A stretch of DNA of 64,000 bases, from assembly GCA_020796225.1 (NCBI GenBank), contig CM036767.1, forward strand, positions 29,049,253-29,113,252. Reading direction: 5' to 3'. The notes below the pieces were generated by a model, which saw only the letters and a list, made by a program, of their open reading frames with translations, ran no database searches and was not told where the DNA came from. Numbering within the stretch: the stretch's first letter is position 1; every line of letters begins with the position of its first letter. The position numbers and the translations under genes were made by a program. Source of the DNA: Arion vulgaris (lineage: Eukaryota > Mollusca > Gastropoda > Stylommatophora > Arionidae). This document shows positions 1 through 11,359 of the stretch, one piece after another.

Positions 1-540
1 GATTTCAAAATGTTTAAGAACCACTGATCTAGTACAATGATAATCCTGATTAATGAGGTTTTAGATAGACATCTTAGGGCTATATTAACAGCTTCCATGT
101 CCATTCTTTTCCTAGAACTTGTCATGTTCGTCTCATTAAGCTCAACAATGATAGTCTTTCACCCCTTGCACAAAAGTCCAATCCTGATTTTACTTTATAT
201 CAGACAGAGCCAGCACGGAATACAACTGCATCATCCTTTTCAGCATTATCATCTATCAACTCTTTGATTCTGAGATCTGCTTTTTTACTGCACCACTCCC
301 TACCAAGAGTGAAGATAACCTGTTGGTAGTCCATCATGTTCTCATGTCTTCATTCTGAATTCTTTCAATTCGTTCACATTCTGATTTTGATATTGTGAGG
401 ATGTCAAGTCCGTAATCTACCACGGATATAACCAATTGATGAAACAGAAGGACAAGTAGTCTCTGCTCAAAGCGTGAGGTGACCATAACTGTGAGAGCTG
501 CAAGACCATGCTTGCAATGTTGTATCCTTTTTCCAACATT
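1..540 (-). mobile_element. RNase H-type LINE fragment (reverse transcriptase 3' part)
   Basis: From about 525 downward the minus strand reads IQHCKHGLAALTVMVTSRFE and ISVVDYGLDILTISKSECERIERIQNE, the post-catalytic part of an I-superfamily-like reverse transcriptase also present at 8060 and 10420. It continues upstream of an insertion at about 1790-1925. Confidence 0.65.
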
Positions 541-1740
541 TTCTCTCGCGCATAATCACAACATAGACTGATGTACCAGACTTCCTATAAATTCTCCTAT
601 TGCTTTTAGGGACTAGATCCCTCCATACAGCTTATTCATGCGGAAATCTGATTCATGCAGCCTTAGCATGGGTGTGCTTCATCACATCTTTAGCACCATT
701 TGTAGCTCTGGTGCTTATCCTTCGGTGATGTGTCTGGTTTTAGCCAGCGTTTACTGGGTTCGCTCTCCGTCAGCTGACCTGCAAGGCAGCAGGTTGCTAT
801 TTTCTTTTAGGGTAGCTATCCTTAGACAATCTTTCCTCCCGGGTTGTTGAGCGTCATCTGCCCAGGTTACCAGTCTTTTTGGACAAATTGGTTTGCCTGC
901 CGTCCAATTTTGTAGTACGGTTTGCTCCGCTAGACTTTGATTGTCCTCAATTGAACTACAAGGCAGTAGTAGTTCTCTGCGAGGGGAAACGCTGTATTGT
1001 TCTCTGGATGGAGACTCATTTCGAGGCTCACCACCGTTTTATCCACCTCTCGTTTCTTTTGAGTGCCCCTTCCTGCTTATGCCCTCGTCCAACGACTGGG
1101 CTGCCCCTTTCTCGTCACTTGTGCTCACATTGTTCTACTGGGCGACACCTTATCCATTTCTATCTCCCTGTGCACAGTTTTATCATCATTCGTTAGGAAC
1201 GTTTACACTGGATTCAAGCCACTGCTGGGCTTTCCAGTTTTTCTGCACATTTGGGTGGTCCGCTCACCCCTACATTTGCCACATCTTTTTGTCGCTCCAT
1301 CATTAGCACTGTGCATGTCTGCCCCACCGGTGGGCTCACCTATGTATTGTCTGTATGCATGTTCGCTCTACTTTGGTGTCTGCTCACCATGTTTATCAGG
1401 TTTCTCACCGTGCTCACATTTACTATGCCTCGACTGTCAGGACACACAACTCAAATCGGGCCCCCACATCAGGGCTCCAAGTTTCGTCCCATGTGGGCCC
1501 ACATCTCTTCTCTGGATGCACCCTTCATGCCTTTATGTTTATTTGTTCAGCTTTTCCCATTGGTCGGGAGAGACGTGCATTAAGTCACTCTGGGATTCTG
1601 CTCGTCTGTGTTGCAAGCGGATCTCATCCAACGTAATTGCGTCGCTACTTATACCAGAGTAGCTTTCCCTCGATCTCTACCCGCTTAGCCAGACATGAAC
1701 CATTATCGGTATCCAGGGTCACCACATGAAGGTGGGGTAG
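541..1740. repeat. long dispersed repeat R1
   Basis: Related stretches occur at 22777-22975, 41690-42280 and, reversed, 60345-60540 (shared motifs ATTTGGAGCTCTGGTGCTTATCC, split here as GGAGCTCTGGTGC and CTTATCCTTCGG, and GCGTTTACTGGGTTCGC). No convincing reading frame. It interrupts the LINE fragments on both sides. Confidence 0.65.
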
Positions 1741-1789
1741 GAGCTTGATTAGTGCCAGCTCACTAATCCTCACGCGAATTTGCCCCTGT

Positions 1790-1925
1790 GCGTCTTTGAC
1801 CACCCCCAATATGTTTGAAAGGTAGACTACGATTAAATGTTATTCCAAGATAATGCAGCATGTCACAGCGCTCAATAGCCTGTCCATCAAAGGTGACTGG
1901 GTAGGTAAGTTCTTACTATGGAATT
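1790..1925 (-). mobile_element. LINE reverse transcriptase fragment
   Basis: Minus strand reads FDGQAIERCDMLHYLGITF then NRSLPFKH, matching IERSDRLRYLGITFDRSLS of the copy at 10430. It is the upstream neighbour of the fragment at 1-540, now separated by repeat R1. Confidence 0.65.
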
Positions 1926-1929
1926 ATTG

Positions 1930-2820
1930 AAAGAACACTACAACATGCACACATTTTCAAGGTTGACCTAAGAGCGAGACTTCCTGCACCAAAGCAAGAT
2001 GGTATGAAATGTTCCCTGAATGTCTTCAACCATTTCAAAATAAATAAAGTAGACACTAAATACAATGAAGAAAAGACAAAGTAATCAATTTCAAATTATA
2101 AAACATACATACACTGCAATTCTATCTTGAAGAATTTTATTCCAGAACAGAATAGTTTCCTTTACATAAGTGACCAGGTGATGACAAGATGAGGAATGCA
2201 GAAGGTTAAATATATGTGTTATTTCATTGAAGCTGTCAACAGCTGAACCCAGGGATTCAGTCATCAGTGAAGCTTGAATCTGTGAACTACAAGAATATAG
2301 TTCATTTTATGCAATGGCAATACAGAATATGAAATATAATAGTTTGGCACAGAACAGATAATGTTTCAATTAAAAGGCCTTTATAAAGCTCAGGCACATA
2401 AAACATGCGCAACAAAATCAATCAACAGAAAAAAAGGTATTAAAATATTTCTTAAAATGTTGCCAGGATGGCTAGGGATACAAAAAAACTTAGATGGAAC
2501 AGAAAACACAGTAAAAAAATATTCATTGAAACAAGAGACGAAACAAAAGAAACCAAACAAAATGAGAAGTGTATTGGTAAATAATTGTAAATAGCTGTTG
2601 TCATTCGGCTACATATTCCAAAAATTTGATTCGTCTTCTTTGAAGCTGGTCTAATTTGTCATTGCTGTTTACTTATATTTTTCTTTCCATTTTGACATAT
2701 ATATGGATGACAGTTTGTGCCTAACGATAGGACAGTGGGTAGCTAAATTGCTGTATTTGCCTCCAGCTCTAGGCTAGTGTACCAGCTCTTTCATTTACAA
2801 TGATTCTACTGTAAGAGGGT
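1930..2820. other. AT-rich DNA without recognised feature
   Basis: No splice-bounded conserved peptide, no recognised repeat. A 77-codon open stretch at 2361-2594 is lysine-rich, unconserved in appearance and probably chance. Confidence 0.5.
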
Positions 2821-2825
2821 AGCTT

Positions 2826-2975
2826 CTTCTTCTTCTGTGTTCGCCCACTGTGAATTCAGGCATAGCCATGCCGCCTGGTGTGGCAATTCTGACTGATTTT
2901 TGCATGAAAGCATGCTTAACATTTAATTGGTTTCCTCACCATACAAAGGGCCTTCTCCGACTTCAGAGGTTAGCT
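2826..2975 (+). repeat. SINE-A copy
   Basis: Starts CTTCTTCTTC, then TCGCCCACTGTGAATTCAGG, GTGTGGCAATTCTGACTGAT and ends with CGACTTCAGAGGTTA. The same ~145-bp unit recurs at 5112, 5286, 25490, 26255, 45445 and 48415, and reversed at 25925-26095. Confidence 0.8.
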
Positions 2976-3514
2976 ATTATAATAGTTAAATATATTTGGA
3001 CACTACTAGGCATCAATTTAATTCTGTGCAGTGTATGTTCATTCTAGTGTTTTGTAGTGAATCCAATAAGTATTTGCAATATGTGAGAAGCACTATCTTA
3101 GACAGTGGTTTCTGTTCTGGGATGTACTGAGAAGTGTTATAGACTGTCAAAGAAATTGGAAACATCTTTCAGAAAATGTCAACGTTTTATCCTATAAAGA
3201 TGCAATCTCCTCTATTTTTGACAACATCTTCTGCTGATTCATCAGTGCATACATTCGTCCACTACATGGGATTTAATGTATTTTCTGTGCTCATGTTTTT
3301 AGTTGCAAGGAGAACTGGTAATCTCTCTTTCCTAGCTCAGGAACCTCTGTTTTGATCGAGTAATTCTCTTTGTAGAAGTCCTGTATGGGGCTGTCTTTGA
3401 GCATTGTGAGTATTTGATAATAGTTCATTTATTTATCTACAAAACAACATATAATTCATAAGATGAATTCAAAACAACATATAATTCATATATGAACACA
3501 AAAAGAGCAATGTT

Positions 3515-3960
3515 CAACACAATCTTTCTCCCCACATTATACTACCAGTGCCAAACCTGGACGCTGACAACAAATGATAGAAGAAAACTAGTCAGGACAG
3601 AGATGAAGTGTCTACGCAGAATGCTGGGGGTATAAAGAAGAGACCGGTTGAGAAATGAAGACATCAGGAAAAAGTGGGAACAACATCAGTACTAAACTTC
3701 ATCAAGACAACAAATTAAATCGTTCGGCCACATAAGCAGATTACCAACAGACAGTGCACCCCAAAGAGCAATGCTGCTCCGATACAATGGGCACAAAGCA
3801 AAAGGCCGGCCACACAAAAGATGGACCTCAGATACAACAGAGGTGATGAAAGACACTATCTACAAAGTGCACAAAAAGGCCCTTTTAGAAATCTCTTCTT
3901 GACCTGACACTGTGAGGCAAACAGGATTGGAGAAAGAAAGAATTCATAAGAATCCAGTAA
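3515..3960 (+). mobile_element. LINE 3' end (reverse transcriptase C-terminus)
   Basis: Reads TLYYQCQTWTLTTNDRRKL, CLRRMLG, then [19 protein letters not shown] and KAKGRPHKRWTSD. Near-copies at 7300-7560 (plus) and 44590-45000 (minus). Ends in a GAAAGAAAGAA tail. Several frameshifts. Confidence 0.75.
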
Positions 3961-4459
3961 AAACAAGTAATGAAAATGTGAAGAGATATTAATTATGTCA
4001 CAGCAAGTTTGTCACCCCTATATTGATGTCCTCTTGTTAGTGCATCGTAGTCATGAGATAAAATGTAAACTCAAACTGAATAGTTCATAAATGGGACACT
4101 GGTCAACAACACACATGTGATCTTAGAGATCTGTCAACTGCAAAAACAAATGAGTTGCTTTAACTGTCTTTATCAAAGATGCCAAATAATTTTCTAAATC
4201 TCGGTAGGTAATTAATTTCATGATGTAATTTATTGTTTGTTTTTGAAGGTACAGTCAACATAAGTGACATAATCTTGAACTGGTTCTGTTGAAAAGTCAG
4301 ACTAATAGGTCAGAATCTACTTTTAGATTTACACAAGCAGAAGTTGGGTGAAACACACCCCTAACAGACACAAGTGAGCTTGGCAACCATATAGTGCAGA
4401 CTTGAATGGGTCCATATTCTGGGCAAGGTATGTTGATTACATCCTTGGTGAAGATGTTG

Positions 4460-4720
4460 ATCTTCTTCGAATGTTCCTTATGATCACATGTTAACCACTC
4501 TGTGTGATTTGTATGTGATCTGAGCATGAGCGATTGTACATTGTGCCAGTTATGCGCACACAAGTAGAGCCAGACATCCAATTTCTGCTATGCTTTTTAT
4601 TTACTACGGTAGTTTCCCCTAGGTCCTACATTAGTCGCCTCTTACGACATGCCTTGTATGTTGCAGTGGTACTATTCTTTGCTTTCCTTGCGAGCACCGG
4701 CCCCACACGGGGGAGATGCT
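4460..4720 (-). repeat. SINE-C copy
   Basis: Contains CTACATTAGTCGCCTCTTAC, GACATGCCTTGTATG and the tail block ACCACTCTGTGTGATTTG. Other copies: 12640-12873, 23305-23565, 32925-33180, 36565-36815, partial at 7950-8045, 51535-51657 and 58905-59068. Confidence 0.8.
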
Positions 4721-4798
4721 GATCTTCGATGCATAGAGTATAAATAAATGCATTAAAAAGCATTTTACAAATTGGACAAAACTAAGATTGCTACCTAC

Positions 4799-5040
4799 CT
4801 GATATCCTCTATTTTTACAACTGTACTCAAGTAATGAGCATATTTTTTAACTTCTTGCATCCTGTTCACTAATGCACCCAGCTCGCCAACCATAGGTTTG
4901 ACTTCATGAGTGTAATCAATAACTTCATGTCGAACTGTTTCCAGTTTGATTTCAAGCCTGCTAATCTGTTCTGAAGTAGAGTCCACTACGCTCATGGCTC
5001 TGCTAATTTCAGATGGAATTTCAGTACGAGCTAAAGTAAG
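4799..5040 (-). CDS. Rint1: Rint1 coding exon 2
   Basis: 242 nt: acceptor TTTTTTTCAG just before 5040, donor AG|GTAGGT after 4799, leaving the frame in phase 2. It encodes LTLARTEIPSEISRAM at the start and KKYAHYLSTVVKIEDI at the end, a leucine/isoleucine-rich coiled coil typical of the RINT1 N-terminal region. Confidence 0.83.
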
Positions 5041-7225
5041 CTGAAAAAAAGATATAACTGGACTACAATAAAAGAAATCATAACAAAACTTGCAATTGAA
5101 TTGTTGCATACTTCTTCATTTTCTTGCATGTGCCCGCTATGAATTCAGGTGTAGGCATGGTATGGTGCTTCTGACTGATTTTTGTGTGAAGACATGCTTT
5201 CCCTTTTTATCAGTGTCCCCCGCCATACAAGTGAGCCTTCTCCGACTTCAGATGTAGATGCTGTTGTATACTATAAAGAGCTGTTCTTCTTCTGTATTTG
5301 TCCGCTATGAATTTAGGCGCAGCACTTCTGGCTGACTTTTGCATAAAAGCCTGCTTACCGTTTTATTGGTTTCCTTGCCATACAGGCGGGCCTTCTATGA
5401 CTTCAGAGGTTATATAGAACTGTTGAAAATACCACTGTTTATCAGTTGATGTTGCATCAACAATATCAGCAAGGAAATAAAAATGAGATGCAAATGGTTG
5501 GGAATTACATTAAGAATGCAGAAAACCAGCAATCTACATGTGGCTCTAAAATTGAATCCGGAAGGTAAAGGGGATAGGGAAAGACCTAAAGCGACATGGA
5601 AACGAAGTGCAGTGAGAATGATCTGGAATGAACTGAGCTGGCTTGGTCAAGACAGATCTGGTTGGAGGAAATTTGTTGTCTTATGCTTCAAAGAGAGTTA
5701 AGAGAAGAAAAAAGCAGTCAAAGCCAAGAATATCAGCCATACTGACAGGTCCAGTCAGTAGCCTGTATTGTCACATAACTGTTTTGCATCCCAGGCAGAC
5801 AGCCATTAACAGTTTTGACAGAACCTAGCAATTCTGGTACAATCAACCAGAATGTGTGTATGTTGCGACCCTATGGCAGGTAAGACAGGCACACCTGAAT
5901 TTCTGCCATAGTGTATGTATACATATTATTCAACAGGGCACAAATTCTCTACAGACATGTAACTGCAAGATTTTACAAACAGAAAAACTCCATTTTAAAT
6001 GTACATCATCTGGAGTTATACATAACACTGAGTATTGTATCAGATTTGATTGGTCAGAGAGGCAGTGAGAACTGACTCGTGCCATTTCTCCCTTGCGACA
6101 TTCATATTATTTTCATTATTGTTGCAGGTCTTCAAGCTCAAAGTTCAATTTTTATTCCATGCATTCGCTCCATAATATACCAGCTAATTCTAATATCTCT
6201 CTTATGTGTCCGATTCTACAGGGTGTTCAAGATTAAAGCAGCCCCATTGACAAATCGAAAGTTGCCAGATAATCTATCCCGTTATGTTTATGTACTATTT
6301 AAACCGGTTCTGACTAGCTCGTTTACGTCACATTTGTTCATCGCCCTTCCGCACTACACGTAATTACAAAGTACTGTAGTTTTACAAATTACAAAAACAA
6401 TGACAAAATACAGCAACGTTTCGACCAACAAGGCCTTTATCAAGCAAACGAACAAACAGGAGTGACAAATTAAAATGAAACACAAATGGACGACCAAATA
6501 CAAACGTATCTAAGGAAAATCTGGAATAAAACGAATAACGAAATAAATGTAACACAAAAACACACATAAAAACTAGAAATAGAAAGGAAAAGAAACAATG
6601 AAACATCTAGTAAATATATAACTTAAATACATGCAACATATACCCATATAGATTACAAAGCAGGGAAGAGAAAGTACTAAGAAGCATAAGTACTTCCCGC
6701 ACTACAATTACATACCGTCACATAACCTTGACCTATACTACGTCATAACTGAACCTTCTCATTTTCATACATATATGCCAGATTGACTCCATTCACGGCT
6801 GCTATTATCTTGAACACCCTGTATACTGTATAGTGATCGCTTTACGCATTGTCCTTGTGATAATTCGTCGCACAGTGATGACAGTAAAGAGTATAGAATA
6901 CTCATTACTGTCTGACTGTTGCAGTGTTACACTAGTTACAGTGTAAAGTGTTGTTGTCTATAAACGTTGTAAATGATGTAATTGTAAACTTTGTAAGTTT
7001 GTTGTTGAAATAAAAATAGTTGCAAAGTTGGGAGTTTATTTTTACTGCTCACACATGTCTGATGTCACACCTTCTATTTCTAAAACTTACTTTGCTTTCT
7101 AAACAAGCTATTTTATCTTGAATATCTTTCTGTAGACTCTCGACATTTTGTAACGAGCGCGTGTTGTCAGTAAAATGTTCATTCAAAAAAGCTATCAAAA
7201 TTTCTTCATTCGTGGAAGACGCCAT
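4799..7225 (-). CDS. Rint1: Rint1 (RAD50-interacting protein 1-like), 5' part
   Basis: First two coding exons (7091-7225 and 4799-5040) of a RINT1/Tip20-family protein, the subunit of the NRZ/Dsl1 tethering complex that acts in Golgi-to-ER vesicle capture. Together they give about 125 residues. The short N-terminus is followed by a predicted coiled coil: a conserved IP..I..A motif after the first splice junction, then heptad-like L/I spacing, and a run ending YLSTVVKIEDI that aligns with the human segment YLKWISQIEELS. The exon junction (LESK|LTLARTEIP) matches the position where human RINT1 reads LEEQVLTISSEIP. The start ATG at 7225-7223 is in good context; no upstream in-frame ATG is seen. 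Further exons should lie below 4799, but I could not recognise any in positions 1-4798, so the gene probably runs out of the window. Family assignment is by recalled homology, not a search. Confidence 0.83.
5112..5415 (+). repeat. two adjacent SINE-A copies
   Basis: Copies at 5112-5255 and 5286-5415, both with GCTATGAATT.AGG and CGACTTCAGA or TGACTTCAGAGG ends. They lie in the Rint1 first intron. Confidence 0.8.
5470..5705 (+). mobile_element. RTE-like LINE C-terminal fragment
   Basis: MRCKWLGITLRMQKTSNLHV and KATWKRSAVRMIWNELSWL, then GQDRSGWRKFVVLCFKES, the standard C-terminus (W..LGHTLRM, GRP..TWRR, DR..WR..V.ALC) of a common RTE-like family. Related ends at 25790, 54280, 56310 and 57490. 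Confidence 0.75.
6219..6831. mobile_element. TA-flanked MITE
   Basis: Ends CAGGGTGTTCAAGATTAAAG and, inward from the right, CAGGGTGTTCAAGATAATAG, both next to TA (6217-6218, 6832-6833), as for Tc1/mariner-type MITEs. The interior contains a direct repeat CCGCACTACA...AATTACA on either side of 6375-6695, so a second insertion probably sits inside. Confidence 0.7.
7091..7225 (-). CDS. Rint1: Rint1 coding exon 1
   Basis: 45 codons from ATG (7225-7223) to a consensus donor GTAAGT directly after codon 45 (phase 0). The peptide begins MASSTNEEILIAFLNEHF and ends CLESK. It corresponds to the N-terminal helical start of RINT1 upstream of the coiled coil. Confidence 0.82.
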
Positions 7226-7299
7226 TTTGATAAACAATAGTGATGTGCGAATAGTAAGTATTCGATACTCTAACAGCGAATAACATCGAGCAGCAACTC

Positions 7300-7560
7300 T
7301 CTACATCAGTACTAGACTTCATCAAGAAACAACAAATTAAATGGTTCGGTCGCGTAAGCAGATTACCATCAGACAGTGCACCCCAAAGAGCAATGCTGTT
7401 CCGATACAATGGGTACAAAGCAAAAGGCCGGCCACGCAAAAGATGGACCTCAGAGATAACAGACGAAAGAGACGATCTACGAAGCGCATACTAGGGCCCG
7501 TTTTAGAAATCTCTTCCTGACCTGACGCTGTGAGGCATACAGGATTCGAGAAAGAAAGAA
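7300..7560 (+). mobile_element. truncated LINE 3' end beside the Rint1 start
   Basis: Reads TSVLDFIKKQQIKWFGRVSR, LPSDSAPQRAMLFRYNGYKA, KGRPRKRWTSEIT, ending in GAAAGAAAGAAAG. It begins about 75 bp upstream of the Rint1 initiator codon, on the opposite strand. Confidence 0.75.
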
Positions 7561-7570
7561 AGAAAGCAAC

Positions 7571-7590
7571 TCTCTCTCTCTCTCTCTCTT
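7571..7590. repeat. (CT)n microsatellite
   Basis: About ten CT dinucleotides directly downstream of the LINE tail. Confidence 0.9.
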
Positions 7591-7949
7591 TGCCTTTCTA
7601 CCCTGGATTGGGGCATAGGCCCTCAACCAACTCATGCCGAGTCTTCCTATCTCTAGCTATCTCCTGCAGCTCCCTCCAGCTCCTCTTTATATTGTTGATA
7701 CAACCTGTGCTGTCTTTCCCATTTCATACATACTTCTAACATTCCAGGTGCCAATTCTAGAGCTTTTCCTAGGTGAAAGGAAGATAATCTGCGGCGAGAC
7801 TCCTTGCGGCTTTCTCTGCATCGCTTCATACCTCTTCTAGAAAAGCTTCCTTTCCTCTTGGTTGGCACAGATTTTATTTTTATGTGACTTGTTCATGGTT
7901 GGTTGGATTTTGTGGCTAAAATTGTCTACTGGATAGGGTAGACAGCCCT

Positions 7950-8045
7950 ACGCCAAACCCCACCTTAGTCGTCTCTTACGACATGCCTTGTAGGTCGCAG
8001 TGTGTTGTTATTCTTTGCTTCCCTTGCGAGCCCCGGCAACACACG
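7950..8045 (-). repeat. partial SINE-C
   Basis: Contains TTAGTCGTCTCTTACGACAT and GCCTTGTAGGTCGCAG, the shared core, then CCCCGGCAACACACGGGC. The tRNA-distal tail is missing. Confidence 0.7.
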
Positions 8046-9038
8046 GGCGCGAGCAACAACTGCTTGTCATCATGTATCAGACACTGGTTCTTTCCATCAT
8101 TGAATATGCAATAGCCATTCTCACTGTCAGCAAAACGCAAATTGAAAGGCTCGAGAGAATACAAAACGAAACAATGCGCATCATCCTCGGTTGCACAAGG
8201 GATACACCCTGTGTGGCGATGAGGGTTTCTCCTCTATTTTCCAACCATGGAGCTCAAGGATTCATGGATTCTCAACTCAAGATAGCTAGAGCACGTGTCT
8301 ATCTCAAAATAAGTGCTAAAAATAATCACCCATTGCACGAGCTCAACCAGTGGGGAAATCGGTTTAAGCAGGGCAAGTCGTGGGTTGGCCGTGCCGCAGA
8401 TACTGTTCAGCTGGTATGCGGGCTCAACAATATTGACTATGGGGAAGAATGGATACCGATGCCTTCAATATACTGGAACACTTTTTCAACCATCATTAAA
8501 TTTGACAAAGGTTACAGAGAGGGAAATCCCGTTGCGTTGGATGCAAATATCAAGGCCATCATCGATGAAAACTGCAATGCAAACGACGTTGTGATTTACA
8601 CGGATGGATCAGTAGTTCGTCACGAAAAGTCCGCATGGACCTTCACTGCAAGCTCATGTGGCAGAATGGTCAAGGAAGCCAGTGGTGCATTTTGCATGAC
8701 AACAAGCAGCATTACAATGGAGGTAAGGGCGGTGACCAGTGTACGACTCTGACTAGAGTCACAAAACTACACTCATGCGTGCATTCTGAGTGACTCATTG
8801 AGTATGATCCGAAAGGTGGAGGTCGGTTCGATGCGCAGGCAATGGACTGAATCACTGCATGCGTCAGTAATTTGCAGAATTACACTTGTCTTCGTTCCGG
8901 GGCACATGGGTGTCGTTGGCAATGAGAGAGCAGACTGGCTGGCTCTGCCGCTATATCTGAGGGCCAGCCAATGGACAGAGCTGACACCTTAAACGCCCTC
9001 ATAGAGTGTGGCCGCAGAGAAGATTTTCATCTAAACCA

Positions 9039-10007
9039 TAGATTCTCAAACTTTTTCAGTCCACCGCCCACTTTTCACGACATAAACTTTGTAACGTCTC
9101 CCTCCACCGCCCACTTTTCACGACATAAACTTTGTAACGTCTCCCTCCACCGCCCACTTTTCACGACATAAACTTTGTAACATCTCCCTCCACCGCCCAC
9201 TTTTCACGACATAAACTTTGTAACGTCTCCCTCCACCGCCCACTTTTCACGACATAAACTTTGTAACGTCTCCCTCCACCGCCCACTTTTCACGACATAA
9301 ACTTTGTAACGTCTCCCTCCACCGCCCACTTTTCACGACATAAACTTTGTAACGTCTCCCTCCACCGCCCACTTTTCACGACATAAACTTTGTAACGTCT
9401 CCCTCCACCGCCCACTTTTCACGACATAAACTTTGTAACGTCCCCCTCCACCGCCCACTTTTCACGACATAAACTTTGTAACGTCTCCCTCCACCGCCCA
9501 CTTTTCACGACATAAACTTTGTAACGTCTCCCTCCACCGCCCACTTTTCACGACATAAACTTTGTAACGTCTCCCTCCACCGCCCACTTTTCACGACATA
9601 AACTTTGTAACGTTCCCCCCCTTACTCTTACCTTAGCCCACTTTCGACATAACTTTAACGTTTGCCATTGACAAATTTGCCCCTCCCCGTTATAACAGTT
9701 TGCCAACGCCCCAACACCTCACTATATATAAATGTTCTATTTTCACCTTGACATAGAAAATGGATATATATTTCTGTCATACATGGTCAATTATCAAATG
9801 ATTATATGCATGAAATAGAAAATTGATATAAAAATGGATCGTGTAAGATGGGCATAAGATGAATTAAAATGCAGAATTCGAATTTTTAATGATTAATCAA
9901 TAGCAAAATCAAGAAAAAAACCCTTCCCCAAATGCTTCTGAACCCACCATCGCCCCCTGAAGGCTTCAGCGCCCACAGGGGGCGGTACCCCACTTTGGGA
10001 AACGCTG
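9039..10007. mobile_element. hAT-like non-autonomous element with internal 43-bp array
   Basis: Flanked by a perfect 10-bp direct duplication ATCTAAACCA (9029-9038 and 10008-10017). Ends are inverted and hAT-like: TAGATTCTCAAACTTTTT on the left and CAGCGTTTCCCAAAGTGGGG read inward from the right. No transposase. Most of the left half is the 43-bp tandem array. It splits a LINE reverse transcriptase/RNase H frame, and the LINE reading continues on the other side (EDFHLN then QSTSTTRLPE). Confidence 0.78.
9061..9615. repeat. 43-bp tandem array, about 13 copies
   Basis: Unit begins CCGCCCACTTTTCACGACAT and ends TCTCCCTCCA. Copies are almost identical (rare single changes, for example CATCT and CCCCC variants), implying recent expansion inside the hAT-like element. 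The unit includes the element's own sub-terminal CCACCGCCCAC motif. Confidence 0.95.
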
Positions 10008-10319
10008 ATCTAAACCAATCCACGTCAACTACTAGATTGCCGGAGCGGGGTTTGAAGATTGGTGGGCAAGAAAAAATGATACGACAGGTATAGGAGTAGG
10101 CTCATCAATCAAAATCGAACTGGTACGGTCAGTCGCTGGACGCTGTTGGAGATTTTGCAAAGGAAATTGGAGCACCTATGGACATGTCCGGAGTGCAATG
10201 AAGATATTCAAACTGAAACTGAATAGGTCTTACTGCTATGTGACGAAAGTACCGAGTATCTATTTTTTTTAACGTATTCGATATATGCTATGTTACTAAT
10301 TTCTTGACCGTTCTCTTCA

Positions 10320-11150
10320 GCGACTCCAACCATTGTCTCCGAGCCAACCTGTTTCAATCTTGTGTGGTGCTCTTTGAATAGTCCCATAGTCAAAGCTGAT
10401 CTACCCCGTGTAATCTTAGATGAACATACCATCGAGCGCAGTGACAGGCTGCGTTATCTTGGAATAACCTTTGATCGTAGTCTATCTTTCAAACACCATG
10501 TTGAACTGACGATACAACATTGCTATCGTGTTCTTGCGGCTCTCAAAGTTTTGATAGCCGAAAAATATTGAGCAGAGACTACTTGTCCTTTTGTTAGATC
10601 GACTGGTTATGTCCGTAGGACATTACGGACCCGGTATTCTCACGATATCAAGATCACAATGTGAACGACTCGAACGTGTTCAGAATGAAGGTATGCGTAT
10701 AGTCCTTGACTGCACTAGAGATACCCCATTGTGAAAATGAGATATATGCTTGGCCTTCTGTCACTACGCTGTCATCATGCAATCGCCCAAACAAAGGCAT
10801 ATATGCGGGTTATTGTAGATAAGAGGCATCCACTGCACAAGAAAACTAATGATGTTAAGTGCACGAGAATCAATCGTGGCATGTCGTGGATGGCCCAGGC
10901 TGAAAGAACAATTGGCCAGGTGACTACAGTTGCGACCCTACCAAAAGGGAAGAATGGATCCCAACAGATGGTAGCATGACCAACTATCTCAACGTTATCA
11001 TTACTCGTGGAAGAGAATGTAGAGATTATGAAGGCTGATCTCGCAGTTAAGCAGCTGATAGAAGATAATGCAAGGGATGGTGATGTTATATATACCGATG
11101 GGTCGGTTCATCGTGGTGAGAAGTCAGGCTGGGGTTTCTTGGCTAATTAA
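10320..11150 (+). mobile_element. second copy of the RNase H LINE
   Basis: LRYLGITFDRSLSFKHHVEL, QTKAYMRVIVDKRHPLHKK, SWMAQAERTIGQV and VIYTDGSVHRGEKSGWGF. Several stops and frameshifts; truncated within RNase H. Confidence 0.78.
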
Positions 11151-11359
11151 ACACTAAAATACAATTCCTGTAATTTTCACCAATCTTCTAAACTACATTG
11201 GTACCTTTAACGTGCTACGGAGTTTGTGCGTTATCGCTCCGATCTTCCAGTATAAGAAATATTTTGTAGCATATATACATGAATATTTAGAGAAGTGTAA
11301 TCTTCTTCTCTTCCACAATTTACTTCTTTATAGAAGTGTTGGGAGGAGGGGGAAAGTAG

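Larger units (their letters stand above)
8055..10230 (+). mobile_element. RNase H-bearing LINE 3' part, split by a hAT-like element
   Basis: Post-catalytic reverse transcriptase (YQTLVLSIIEYAIAILTVSK, ERLERIQNETMRIILGCTRD) followed by an RNase H domain: VVIYTDGSVVRHEKSAW, SSITMEVRAVTS, SDSLSMIRKVE, FVPGHMGVVGNERADWLA. Arrangement is that of I-superfamily LINEs. One frameshift near 8745. The frame is cut at 9030 and continues from 10018. Confidence 0.82.

Noticed and set aside
941..1662. 121- and 199-codon overlapping open frames
   Set aside because: They lie in dispersed repeat R1 in several frames at once, with no conserved protein; related copies at 22777 and 41690 do not keep the frames.
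2361..2594. 77-codon open stretch as a gene
   Set aside because: Lysine-rich composition of AT-rich DNA, no homology, no splice context.
9061..9615. CRISPR-like regular array
   Set aside because: Units are contiguous with no variable spacers, in a eukaryotic transposon; it is a simple tandem repeat.
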